Origin: an uncultured Pelagibacteraceae bacterium | GTDB lineage: Bacteria; Pseudomonadota; Alphaproteobacteria; Pelagibacterales; Pelagibacteraceae | Reading direction: 5' to 3' | DNA: 64,000 bases | Assembly (NCBI GenBank): GCA_902551755.1 | Contig: CACDEB010000003.1 | Span: forward strand, 58,673 to 122,672 | Part shown: in pieces, positions 9,134 through 17,739 of the stretch | Layout of the letters: the number at the start of each line of letters is the position of its first letter | Numbering within the stretch: the stretch's first letter is position 1 | The notes under the pieces: model-generated | The model's input: only the letters and a program-made list of their open reading frames with translations | Told to the model about the DNA's origin: nothing | Databases searched by the model: none | Translations under genes and position numbers: made by a program

Positions 9134-10355
9134 ATTTTAAGGATTTAATTGTATCTAATTTTGCTGCTTTATTTGCAGGGTATATTGAGACTAAACAAGT
9201 CATTATAATTGAACAACTTGAAATTAAAAATATTGACCAAAAATCTATTTGATATGGAATAGTGCTTAAAAAATATATCTCCTCTGGAAATAAACTTATA
9301 TTAAAGACATTGCTAATTAGTATTCTTATTTCCTCAATATAAAGAGAAAAAGTAATACCAATTACAGCTCCCATAATTGTTGCTAAAAACCCTATTAAAA
9401 ATCCAATAAAAAAAAATATTTTTCGTATAGAAAAGTTAGAAACACCAATTGATTTTAATATTGCGATTTCCCTAGTCTTATTCTTTACTAAAATAGTAAG
9501 TCCCGAAATGATGTTAAAAGCAGCAACTATAATTATTAAAGATAATATTATGAACATAACATTTCTTTCTACTTTTAAGGCGGAAAATAATGGTTTGTTT
9601 AAATCAGACCAGGTAAATATATATTCGTCAGTAAAAATCGACATTAGTTTTTCACGATAAATCTCAATTTTGTCAGGTTTATATAAATAAACCTCTAAGA
9701 AATTATTTTCTTTTTTTAAATCAAATAAGCCTTGTAGATCTTTAAGATGAATAAACACAACAGAATTATTAAACTCAGCAAACCTACTATCAAATATAGA
9801 ACTTATTTTAAAAGTTTTTTGTCGAGGTATGGATCCAATGAGTGTGTTTTCACCAGATGGTGAAATTATTGAAATTCGGTCACCAATTTTTAATTCGAGG
9901 TCATAACTTAAATCGCTCCCTATCGATATATTATTCTCTAAGATCTTTTTATCGCCTCTAAAATATTTATTATTTACAACATTCAGTTTTTGAAAGTCAT
10001 TTTCAGAATAGCCTCTTACTAAAATACCTTTAGTAATTTCATCATTTAAAAGTATTCCCTCTCCATTATTGCTTAATATCAAATTTGAAGATATATTTTG
10101 TAAAAACTCATTATCTATTTTTTTTTGCTCTATTTTCTTATCATAGGGTTTTACGATTACATGCGCGTTGAAATTCGTTATTTTGTTTATTAACTCTGAC
10201 CTAAACCCGTTCATTACAGACATAACTATAATTAAAACTGCCACACCTAAACTTATGCCTAAGAAAGAAAATAAAGTGATAATATTTAAAAAACCATCTT
10301 TTTTTCTAGTTTTAAGATATCTAAAAATTATTTTTTTTTCTAAAGTTGAGATCAA
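9126..10355 (-). CDS. lolC: Lipoprotein-releasing ABC transporter, membrane subunit LolC/LolE
   Basis: Partner of LolD. It has one N-terminal membrane helix (FLGISLGVAVLIIVMSVMNGF), a periplasmic MacB-like domain of about 220 residues, and three C-terminal helices in an FtsX-type domain with TREIAILKSIGVSNFSIRKIFF. A single gene stands here, so the complex is probably a homodimer or LolF-type, as in many alphaproteobacteria. No ATG or GTG is available at the start; translation appears to begin at TTG 10355, overlapping the proS stop as TTGA. Confidence 0.92.
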   Translation of the reverse strand: MISTLEKKIIFRYLKTRKKDGFLNIITLFSFLGISLGVAVLIIVMSVMNGFRSELINKITNFNAHVIVKPYDKKIEQKKIDNEFLQNISSNLILSNNGEGILLNDEITKGILVRGYSENDFQKLNVVNNKYFRGDKKILENNISIGSDLSYDLELKIGDRISIISPSGENTLIGSIPRQKTFKISSIFDSRFAEFNNSVVFIHLKDLQGLFDLKKENNFLEVYLYKPDKIEIYREKLMSIFTDEYIFTWSDLNKPLFSALKVERNVMFIILSLIIIVAAFNIISGLTILVKNKTREIAILKSIGVSNFSIRKIFFFIGFLIGFLATIMGAVIGITFSLYIEEIRILISNVFNISLFPEEIYFLSTIPYQIDFWSIFLISSCSIIMTCLVSIYPANKAAKLDTIKSLKYE

Positions 10356-11680
10356 TTTATTTTTTTGGATTTAATGAAATTAAGGGCTTCTTCAAGATCT
10401 AACATCTTGCTATCGTTCCCCACTTCTTTAAACTCAACTTTGTTTTTATCAGGATTTTTTCCAATTAGAATTTGAAAAGGTATTCCAATTAAATTAAATT
10501 TTTTTAACTTTCCTGAAAAATTTTCGTCTGAATCATCTAAAACTGTTTCAATATTATTCTGTTCCAAAAAATTTTTAACTTTAATACCCATTTCGATACT
10601 TGTGGCATCATTTTTAGATACAAAACAAATAATTGCACATTCAAAAGGAGAAACTGATACTGGCCATTTCATAACTTCATTTTTCTCATCAAAATTTGCC
10701 TCAATTAAGGCACCAACTAATCTTGAAACTCCAATTCCATAAGAGCCCATTTTTACAAAAATTTTTTTACCATCTTTATCAACAGCAGCATTCATTGGTT
10801 TTGAATACTTATCACCAAAGTAAAAAATATGACCGACTTCAATACCTTTAGTCTCTAACTGATTTTTTTTATCGACCTTGTTGTTGAACTCTTTGTTGTC
10901 AATTTTCTCATCTGTGGCAGCGTAAAATTTGTCATATTCAAGTCTAAGTTTTTTTAGAGACTCTTTTTCTAATTTATAATTATCGTGATTTACCTCAAAA
11001 ATCCTTTTATCAGTATAAATTTTACTTTCACCTGTCTCAGCTAAGATAATAAATTCATGTGACAAACTCCCACCAATTGGTCCAGTTTCAGCTGTCATCG
11101 GTATTGCTGATAGTTCTAATCTCTTAAAAGTTTTTAAATAGGATAGAAAAAATTTGTTATATGAAAATTCCGCATCATCATCACTTAGGTCAAATGAATA
11201 CGCGTCTTTCATAAAAAATTCTCTACATCTCATTATCCCAAATCTTGGTCTTAGCTCATCCCTAAATTTCCATTGAATATGATACAATAATTGAGGAAGT
11301 GATTTATAAGATTTTATACTGTTTCTAAAAATATCTGTGACTAACTCTTCATTAGTTGGGCCATATAAAATTTCTCTATTCTGCCTATCTTTAATTCTAA
11401 GCATCTCTTCTCCATAATCTTCATATCTTCCACTTTCTTTCCAAATTTCAGAGGATTGTATAGTTGGCATTAATATTTCTTGAGCACCTATCTTATTTTG
11501 TTCCTCCCTGACAATTTGTTCAATTTTTTTCATCACTTTAAAGCCAAGAGGAAGCCAAGAGTAAATACCTGCTGATGATTGTTTAATCATTCCTAATCGC
11601 AACATTAGTTTATGTGATTTAATTTTTGCCTCGGAAGGATAGTTTTTTAATAATGGAATAAATGATTTTGATAAAAACAT
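10352..11680 (-). CDS. proS: Prolyl-tRNA synthetase (short alphaproteobacterial form)
   Basis: Charges tRNA-Pro. Class II motifs are visible: motif 1 around GIYSWLPLGFKVMKKIE, motif 2 with WKFRDELRPRFGIMRCREFFMKDAYSFD, and motif 3 MGSYGIGVSRLVGAL. A C-terminal anticodon-binding domain follows. At 442 aa it lacks the large INS editing insertion of the roughly 570-aa E. coli enzyme, as is usual in alphaproteobacteria. It sits between the DUF1467 gene and lolC, with a TAATG junction upstream. Confidence 0.97.
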   Translation of the reverse strand: MFLSKSFIPLLKNYPSEAKIKSHKLMLRLGMIKQSSAGIYSWLPLGFKVMKKIEQIVREEQNKIGAQEILMPTIQSSEIWKESGRYEDYGEEMLRIKDRQNREILYGPTNEELVTDIFRNSIKSYKSLPQLLYHIQWKFRDELRPRFGIMRCREFFMKDAYSFDLSDDDAEFSYNKFFLSYLKTFKRLELSAIPMTAETGPIGGSLSHEFIILAETGESKIYTDKRIFEVNHDNYKLEKESLKKLRLEYDKFYAATDEKIDNKEFNNKVDKKNQLETKGIEVGHIFYFGDKYSKPMNAAVDKDGKKIFVKMGSYGIGVSRLVGALIEANFDEKNEVMKWPVSVSPFECAIICFVSKNDATSIEMGIKVKNFLEQNNIETVLDDSDENFSGKLKKFNLIGIPFQILIGKNPDKNKVEFKEVGNDSKMLDLEEALNFIKSKKIN

Positions 11681-11925
11681 TATGTAATTAGATTCCTTAA
11701 ATTAAGATAATCATACTTTACTAATAGAAATATACCTATAAAAATTATTGATGTAATCAAAGTTGTATATATTAGTTTTTTTATTAATTTAGGGTTTTCG
11801 GGAGCTCCAGGATCAACACCCTCAACAAAATTTTTTTTATTTCGATCTACATCTACTGGCAGCAACGAAAAGAAAACTATCCACCATACAAGAACATATA
11901 TAATAATCGAACCAGTTAAACTCAT
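11680..11925 (-). CDS. DUF1467 family small membrane protein
   Basis: An 81-aa protein of unknown function with two membrane helices: LTGSIIIYVLVWWIVFFSLLP and LIYTTLITSIIFIGIFLLV. The linker carries the family pattern VDPGAPENPKLIKK. DUF1467 genes lie beside proS and rnj in many alphaproteobacteria, as here. The ATG at 11925 shares its A with the rnj stop (TGATG); the TTG just before it is less likely. Confidence 0.88.
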   Translation of the reverse strand: MSLTGSIIIYVLVWWIVFFSLLPVDVDRNKKNFVEGVDPGAPENPKLIKKLIYTTLITSIIFIGIFLLVKYDYLNLRNLIT

Positions 11926-13583
11926 CAAATTTGTACTATATTAATATTTGTAAAAGGTCTTTTGCCTACTTTATTTTTTGTATATTTTTTACAAACACTT
12001 TTAAAAGCATCGATAGCATTTTCTTGTTGTCTGCTATTAGTTAAAGAAAATGTTCTGGCTGTTTTTTCAATTTCATTTTCTAGTCCAAATCTAAAATCCT
12101 CAAAATCATTTATTGGAAGCCCCTTAACTGTAACAATTGGTCTATCATGAATATTTCCTTTTGGTGTGACTAAAATGGTTACTTCCATCATTCCATTTAT
12201 TGAGAGGTTTTTACGCTCTTTAATAGAATTTGAGTCCTCTTCAACACTGATGTTCCCGTCTAAATATACTTTTCCTGCAGGTGCTTTATCATAAACAAAA
12301 GGTTTTTCAGCTGGAGCTAATTTAACAATATCCCCATTTATAACTTTAACTGGATTTGGTATTTTCATTTCTTTAGCAAAATTAATGTGCTCCTGCATAT
12401 GTCTGTATTCTCCATGAACTGGTATTACTGATTTTGGTCTTATCCAATTATACATATCTTTTAGTTCTTCTCTATTAGGGTGACCGGATACATGTATAAA
12501 TTCATCTTCTTCCGTAATTACTTCAATACCTTCAATAACTAATTGATTGTGTAATTTAGAAAGTTTTTTTTCATTTCCAGGTATTATTTTAGATGAAAAA
12601 ATTGCAGTGTCGCCATTTTCAATTGCTACATCTGGATGGGTAAAATTCGATATTCTGCTCATTGCTCCCATAGGTTCTCCTTGAGTTCCAGTGCATAAAT
12701 AGACAATTTTATCTCTTGAAATTTTTTTGGCATCCCTTGGATCAATAGGTTCAATTACATCTTTAAGATACCCACATTGTCTTGCAGCTTTAAAAATTCT
12801 GTGCATAGACCTTCCTACTAAAGAAATCTGTCTTCCTGTTTTATGGGCACAAAAGAAAATAGATTCCATTCTAGCAACATTTGATGCAAAACATGTAACT
12901 ATTATTTTTTTTTTCAACCTTTCAAATATTTTAAGTAAATTTTTTCTTACATCCATTTCCGAACCTGATCTACCGATACTGAATACGTTTGTTGAGTCAC
13001 ATATCATCGCTAAAACTCCTTCATCACCAATTGACTTAAGTTTTTTTGAGTCTATTACGTCTCCAATTAACGGGTTTGGATCACACTTCCAATCACCAGT
13101 ATGTAATACACAGCCAAGTGGAGTATTAATTTTTAGTCCGTTGGGTTCTAGAATGGAGTGAGTCATAGTTATCAGCTCTATATCAAATGGTCCAAGTTTT
13201 ATGTTACCTCTTAAATTTACTATCTTTAAAAAAGGATGAATGTCTATTTTCTTTTCCCTAAACTTTTCGGTTACTAAAGCCGCAGTAAATGGAGTAGCAT
13301 ATATATTGCATTTAAGATCAGGCCAGATATGTGAAATCGCTCCGATATGATCTTCGTGAGCGTGGGTAAGAACTATACCAAGCAATGACTCTTTTTTATC
13401 AACGATAAAACCAGGGTCTGGATAAATTAAGTCAATTCCAGGAACTGTATCGTCAGCAAAAGTAACACCAATATCTACAATGATCCACTTATGATTTTCT
13501 GGTTTACCATAAGCAAACAGATTTAAGTTCATGCCAATTTCACCTGATCCACCTAGTGGACAAAATAATAATTCATCTTTCAT
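11925..13583 (-). CDS. rnj: Ribonuclease J
   Basis: Metallo-beta-lactamase/beta-CASP RNase with 5'-exo and endonuclease activity, taking part in rRNA and mRNA maturation. The metal site THAHEDH is at residues 73-79, followed by HTGDWKCDPNP, CDSTNVFSIGRSGSE, STOP-type beta-CASP features (GTQGEPMGAMSRI) and SGHPNREEL. The C-terminal domain runs to residue 552. The length is normal. It overlaps coaX by four bases (ATGA). Confidence 0.95.
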   Translation of the reverse strand: MKDELLFCPLGGSGEIGMNLNLFAYGKPENHKWIIVDIGVTFADDTVPGIDLIYPDPGFIVDKKESLLGIVLTHAHEDHIGAISHIWPDLKCNIYATPFTAALVTEKFREKKIDIHPFLKIVNLRGNIKLGPFDIELITMTHSILEPNGLKINTPLGCVLHTGDWKCDPNPLIGDVIDSKKLKSIGDEGVLAMICDSTNVFSIGRSGSEMDVRKNLLKIFERLKKKIIVTCFASNVARMESIFFCAHKTGRQISLVGRSMHRIFKAARQCGYLKDVIEPIDPRDAKKISRDKIVYLCTGTQGEPMGAMSRISNFTHPDVAIENGDTAIFSSKIIPGNEKKLSKLHNQLVIEGIEVITEEDEFIHVSGHPNREELKDMYNWIRPKSVIPVHGEYRHMQEHINFAKEMKIPNPVKVINGDIVKLAPAEKPFVYDKAPAGKVYLDGNISVEEDSNSIKERKNLSINGMMEVTILVTPKGNIHDRPIVTVKGLPINDFEDFRFGLENEIEKTARTFSLTNSRQQENAIDAFKSVCKKYTKNKVGKRPFTNINIVQI

Positions 13584-14341
13584 TTATTTAATATTTTATG
13601 AGCTTTTATTAATCCTTTTATTGTAAGATTTTTGTCAACCAAAACTTTAAAACTTATATTTGTTTTAAATAAATGCGCAAGACCTCCAGTTAAAATAATC
13701 TTAAAATTTTTTTTAGTAATTTTCGAAATTTTAAAAATTATTTTTTCTATAAGACCGCTATATCCCCAATAAAAACCAGACACCACTGCCTGTTTGGTGT
13801 TTTTTCCAATTACTATATTAGTTTTATTTAAATTGATTTTTGGGATTAATTCTGCCTTTGATATTAAATTTTTTAACGAAAGATTTACTCCTGGGGCGAT
13901 TATGCCACCCCAATAGACATCTCTTATGACAACATCAAAAGTAGTAGCTGTTCCAAAATCTACAACTATAAAATTGTTTTTTTTATTAAAAACACTGATT
14001 GCATTTGCCAGTCTATCTGATCCAATTTGTTTTTTATCAACTTTCAATTTAATTATTTTGTTTTTATAAATATTCTTTAATTCAATTGTCTTAATTTTTA
14101 ACTCTCGTTCAAATACTTTCTTAATGATTTTAAAATTAGATGGAACTACACTACAAAAAACGGCTTTATCCTTAATATTAAACTTTTTTAAAAATAAAAC
14201 TTTTGATTTAATCTTACTATAAATCATTTCAGTACTTTTTAAGACAATTTTTTTTTCAATTTTATTATTTCTAAAAAAAATTTTAGTTTCAGTATTACCA
14301 ATATCACCAACTAAAATATTATTTTTCTCAGATTGACTCAT
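13580..14341 (-). CDS. coaX: Type III pantothenate kinase
   Basis: Phosphorylates pantothenate in the first step of CoA synthesis. The ASKHA-fold motifs are visible: phosphate-1 GDIGNTETKIFF (12-23), GSDRLANAIS, the catalytic VVDFGTATTFDVV and GGIIAPGVNLSL. A GGL adenosine-type motif (ILTGGLAHLF) lies near the C-terminus. The length of 253 aa is typical. It lies between birA and rnj, as in many alphaproteobacteria. Confidence 0.95.
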   Translation of the reverse strand: MSQSEKNNILVGDIGNTETKIFFRNNKIEKKIVLKSTEMIYSKIKSKVLFLKKFNIKDKAVFCSVVPSNFKIIKKVFERELKIKTIELKNIYKNKIIKLKVDKKQIGSDRLANAISVFNKKNNFIVVDFGTATTFDVVIRDVYWGGIIAPGVNLSLKNLISKAELIPKINLNKTNIVIGKNTKQAVVSGFYWGYSGLIEKIIFKISKITKKNFKIILTGGLAHLFKTNISFKVLVDKNLTIKGLIKAHKILNK

Positions 14342-14834
14342 AGTTTAATTTAATTTCATTTAGGATACTAACTCTATTAACTTTTTTATTAGTAATCTCA
14401 TACACACTTGTTGTTTTATAATTCTTTAATTTTGGACTCTTTAATAAGTTCAAGCCTACCCCGACTAATAAATATTTAAAATTCTTGTAAAAAATTGTTT
14501 CCTGTAAAATTCCACAAATTTTATGCTGTTTAAACAAGATGTCGTTTGGTTTTTTTATTTTTAGATCGCGTTTTATATATCTTGATAAAATCTTTTTTAT
14601 TATAAGGCAATTTTTATAATTAAACTTATTTAAATTTAGATTATTTGAAATTGAAAAGAAAATAGTTACAAACAGATTGCCCTTATAGGAAACCCATTTA
14701 TTTCCGTGCCTGCCTCTGCCAGAGGTTTGGAGATCACTAGTAACTATTCCATTTTTAATACCTGACCTAATTTTTCTAATAGCTATATCGTTAGTGCTTT
14801 TTACTTTTTTGTATTTAAAAATTTTTAATTTCAT
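14328..14834 (-). CDS. birA: Biotin--[acetyl-CoA-carboxylase] ligase, catalytic domain only
   Basis: Attaches biotin to the carboxyl carrier protein. The catalytic signature SGRGRHGNKWVSYKGNLF (residues 38-55), KKPNDILFKQHKICGILQE with the KPND motif, and VGVGLNL are all present. At 168 aa it is shorter than the usual 230-250 aa. It has no N-terminal DNA-binding domain and appears to lack most of the small C-terminal domain. It is therefore a monofunctional enzyme rather than a repressor. It overlaps coaX by 14 bases. Confidence 0.88.
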   Translation of the reverse strand: MKLKIFKYKKVKSTNDIAIRKIRSGIKNGIVTSDLQTSGRGRHGNKWVSYKGNLFVTIFFSISNNLNLNKFNYKNCLIIKKILSRYIKRDLKIKKPNDILFKQHKICGILQETIFYKNFKYLLVGVGLNLLKSPKLKNYKTTSVYEITNKKVNRVSILNEIKLNYESI

Positions 14835-16249
14835 TAAATTATAGTGATATTTGAGACAAAATTATTAATTATGTTTGGGTTTATGAAATAAATAAGAATA
14901 ATTGTAGATGAGACCACAAGTATCATTTTAAGACTAATGCTATGATTTAAGTCATATTTTTCTCTCTCCTCGTCGAAGTACATTACCTTTATTAATCTTA
15001 TATAATAAAAGGCTGCTATTACCGTTGAGAGCAAACCTACAATTGCTAAAAAATACATAGACTGTTCAATTACAGCCGTAAAAATATAAAACTTTGCAAA
15101 AAAACCTGCTAATGGAGGTATCCCTGCTAATGAGAATAAAATGACCATCAAAGAAAGTGATAATAAAGGATGATTCTTTGATAAACCTGAAAGATCTTCA
15201 ACTTTATCGAAATATTGATTTTCTCTTTTAAGCATAAATAGACAACAGAAGAATGCTATATTCATTATTAAATATATAATTAAATATATTATTGAATTTT
15301 GAATACCTTCGTTTGTTCCAACACTCAAACCAGCGAGTGCAAACCCCATGTGGCTTATTGAGCTATAAGCAATTAGTCTTTTCAATTTTTTTTGTCCAAT
15401 CGCAGCTACGGCTCCAAACACCATTGAACCAATTGATAAAAAAATTATAACTGCTTGCCATTGGTCAAACATTTCAAGGAAAGGTCCGTATAAAAAATTA
15501 ATAAACACTGTTAATGCAGCGATCTTTGGAAGAATTGCAAATATTACTGTGACAGATGTAGGTGATCCATCATAAACATCTGGGGCCCACATGTGAAAAG
15601 GTACTGCAGTTATCTTAAATGCTAATCCAACTAAAACAAACACTATTCCAAAAATTATACCGTATTCAATTGAATCGCTGTTTTGATAAATTAAATCAAA
15701 GTTTGTAGAGCTTGAAAAACCATATATTAAAGAGCATCCATACAGTAATAATCCTGATGACAATGCGCTTAATATAAAATATTTCAAGCCTGACTCAGAA
15801 GAAAGAATATTATCTCTTTTGAAGGCCGCGAGCACATATAATGCTAGAGATTGTAGTTCTAGACCAACATAAAAAACTATTAAATCGTTAGAACTTACCA
15901 TTACGAGCATACCAAGAATTGAAGATAAAATTAAAATTGGATACTCAATTTTTAAAATATCATTTTGTTTGACATAATTTAATGAACATAACATTACAAG
16001 GAATGCCGAAATTAATATTACTGACTTGATTAAAGTCGTGAAATAATCGATTTTATAACTGTTATTAAACAGATCTATTGAGAATTGAGGATTTAAATTG
16101 ATATTTATCGCAAGTCCCACAAGTAAAATTATACAAGAAAAATTGTAAATAAATGACTCACTGTTTTTTTTAAATACACCAATCAATAATAGAAATAGAA
16201 TTGATAATGATAAGAATATTTCTGTAGATATAAAAAAAAAATTTATCAT
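14834..16249 (-). CDS. nuoN: NADH-quinone oxidoreductase subunit N
   Basis: One of three antiporter-like proton-pumping subunits of complex I. The 471-aa protein is almost wholly membrane helices. It shows the conserved FYVGLELQSLALYVLAAF region with the TM5 glutamate, LKYFILSALSSGLLLYG, FKITAVPFHMWAPDVYDGSPT and KLKRLIAYSSISHMGFALAGL. It is the last nuo gene and continues with one-base overlap into birA. Confidence 0.97.
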   Translation of the reverse strand: MINFFFISTEIFLSLSILFLLLIGVFKKNSESFIYNFSCIILLVGLAININLNPQFSIDLFNNSYKIDYFTTLIKSVILISAFLVMLCSLNYVKQNDILKIEYPILILSSILGMLVMVSSNDLIVFYVGLELQSLALYVLAAFKRDNILSSESGLKYFILSALSSGLLLYGCSLIYGFSSSTNFDLIYQNSDSIEYGIIFGIVFVLVGLAFKITAVPFHMWAPDVYDGSPTSVTVIFAILPKIAALTVFINFLYGPFLEMFDQWQAVIIFLSIGSMVFGAVAAIGQKKLKRLIAYSSISHMGFALAGLSVGTNEGIQNSIIYLIIYLIMNIAFFCCLFMLKRENQYFDKVEDLSGLSKNHPLLSLSLMVILFSLAGIPPLAGFFAKFYIFTAVIEQSMYFLAIVGLLSTVIAAFYYIRLIKVMYFDEEREKYDLNHSISLKMILVVSSTIILIYFINPNIINNFVSNITII

Positions 16250-17739
16250 TGATTTTGTAAGTTATAGCTATTTAGTTTATCATTATATTCATTTAAAAAG
16301 TTCTCGACTGATACAGAATATGTATTTGAAAATGGATCAGGATAGAAGCCAAAAAAGATTATACTCAATGCTAATAATGTAAGTATAGATAACTCAACTT
16401 TGTTTAAATCAGTTATTTTTAATAATTTTTGATTTGTTAGTTCTCCAAATACAATTCTTTTGTAAAGCCATAGCATATATGCTGCACCTAAAATTACACC
16501 CAAACTTGCTATTGCTGCCACTAAAAAACTTTTTTTAAATGTTCCCATTAAAATTAAAAATTCACCAATAAAACCAGTTGTTCCTGGTAAGCCTAAAGAC
16601 CCTAAAACAAACACCATTAACAAAATAGAATATTTTGGCATTACATTTACCAAGCCCCCATAATCATTGATACGTCTTGAGTGAGTTCGGTCATAAACAA
16701 CACCTACCGAGAAAAAGAGTGCGGCAGATACAATACCATGACTAATCATTTGAAATATTCCTCCCTCAACACCTTGTTGAGTGAAAGTAAACAAACCCAA
16801 TGTTACAAAACCCATGTGAGCTACGGATGAGTACGCAATTAGTTTTTTCATGTCGTCCTGCATTAAGGCAACTAACGAAGTATAAATAATTGCAATTAAA
16901 CTAATAACAAAAATAAACGGAATAAAATATTCTGACGCAACAGGAAATAGTCCAATTGAAAATCTTATAAATCCATATCCTGCCATTTTAAGTAAGATTG
17001 CTGCTAATAAAACTGAACCTGCGGTGGGTGCTTCAACATGAGCGTCAGGCAGCCAAGTATGTACTGGCCACATTGGTGTTTTTACTGCAAAAGATGAAAA
17101 GAATGCTAACCAGAGTAAGTTTTGATATTTTGGATCAATGCCTAACTTATAAAGTTCTTCTACATCGGTTGTGCCTGCTATCCAATAAATAGATATTACC
17201 GCTATTAACATTAAAACTGAACCAAGAAGAGTAAATAAAAAAAACTTGAATGCAGAATACACACGTCTTTCACCTCCCCAAATACCAATGATTAAAAACA
17301 TTGGTATTAAACCTCCCTCAAAAAATAAGTAGAAAATTACCAAATCTAAAGAGCAAAAAACTCCAATCATTAGAGTTTCCATTAATAAGATTGCTATTAA
17401 AAATTCTTTAAGTCTATTCTTTATAGATGAGTTAACTGACAAAATACAAAGTGGGGTTATGAAAGTAGTTAGAATAATAAATAATATTGAAATTCCATCT
17501 ACTCCAACTTTGTAATTAATAAAATCTTTTATCCAAACTCTACTTTCTACGAACTGAAATTCATAACTAGATTGATCAAAAATTAACCATAAGTAAATAG
17601 ATATTAAAAAATTAATAATTGATACAAATAAAGAAACATACTTGATACCAGTAATATTTTTTGAGTTAATAAAAAAAAGAAATAATGCGCCAATTGAAGG
17701 CAAAAGAATGAGTGAAGAAATAATTGGGAAATTCATCAT
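16246..17739 (-). CDS. nuoM: NADH-quinone oxidoreductase subunit M
   Basis: Antiporter-like subunit of complex I. It shows VGVDGISILFIILTTF, FYLFFEGGLIPMFLIIGIWGG with the conserved glutamate, KFFLFTLLGSVLMLIA, FAVKTPMWPVHTWLPDAHVEAPTAGSV and DDMKKLIAYSSVAHMGFV. These lysine and glutamate positions form the proton path. The length of 497 aa is normal. It starts at the first of two tandem ATGs, overlapping the nuoL stop. Confidence 0.98.
   Translation of the reverse strand: MMNFPIISSLILLPSIGALFLFFINSKNITGIKYVSLFVSIINFLISIYLWLIFDQSSYEFQFVESRVWIKDFINYKVGVDGISILFIILTTFITPLCILSVNSSIKNRLKEFLIAILLMETLMIGVFCSLDLVIFYLFFEGGLIPMFLIIGIWGGERRVYSAFKFFLFTLLGSVLMLIAVISIYWIAGTTDVEELYKLGIDPKYQNLLWLAFFSSFAVKTPMWPVHTWLPDAHVEAPTAGSVLLAAILLKMAGYGFIRFSIGLFPVASEYFIPFIFVISLIAIIYTSLVALMQDDMKKLIAYSSVAHMGFVTLGLFTFTQQGVEGGIFQMISHGIVSAALFFSVGVVYDRTHSRRINDYGGLVNVMPKYSILLMVFVLGSLGLPGTTGFIGEFLILMGTFKKSFLVAAIASLGVILGAAYMLWLYKRIVFGELTNQKLLKITDLNKVELSILTLLALSIIFFGFYPDPFSNTYSVSVENFLNEYNDKLNSYNLQNQ

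Noticed and set aside
10168..10374. 68-codon plus-strand frame near the lolC start
   Set aside because: It is antisense to lolC and proS ends and has no domain or ribosome site.
12727..13161. 144-codon plus-strand open frame
   Set aside because: It lies wholly inside rnj on the opposite strand, and its product has no recognisable domain. rnj is conserved along the whole stretch.
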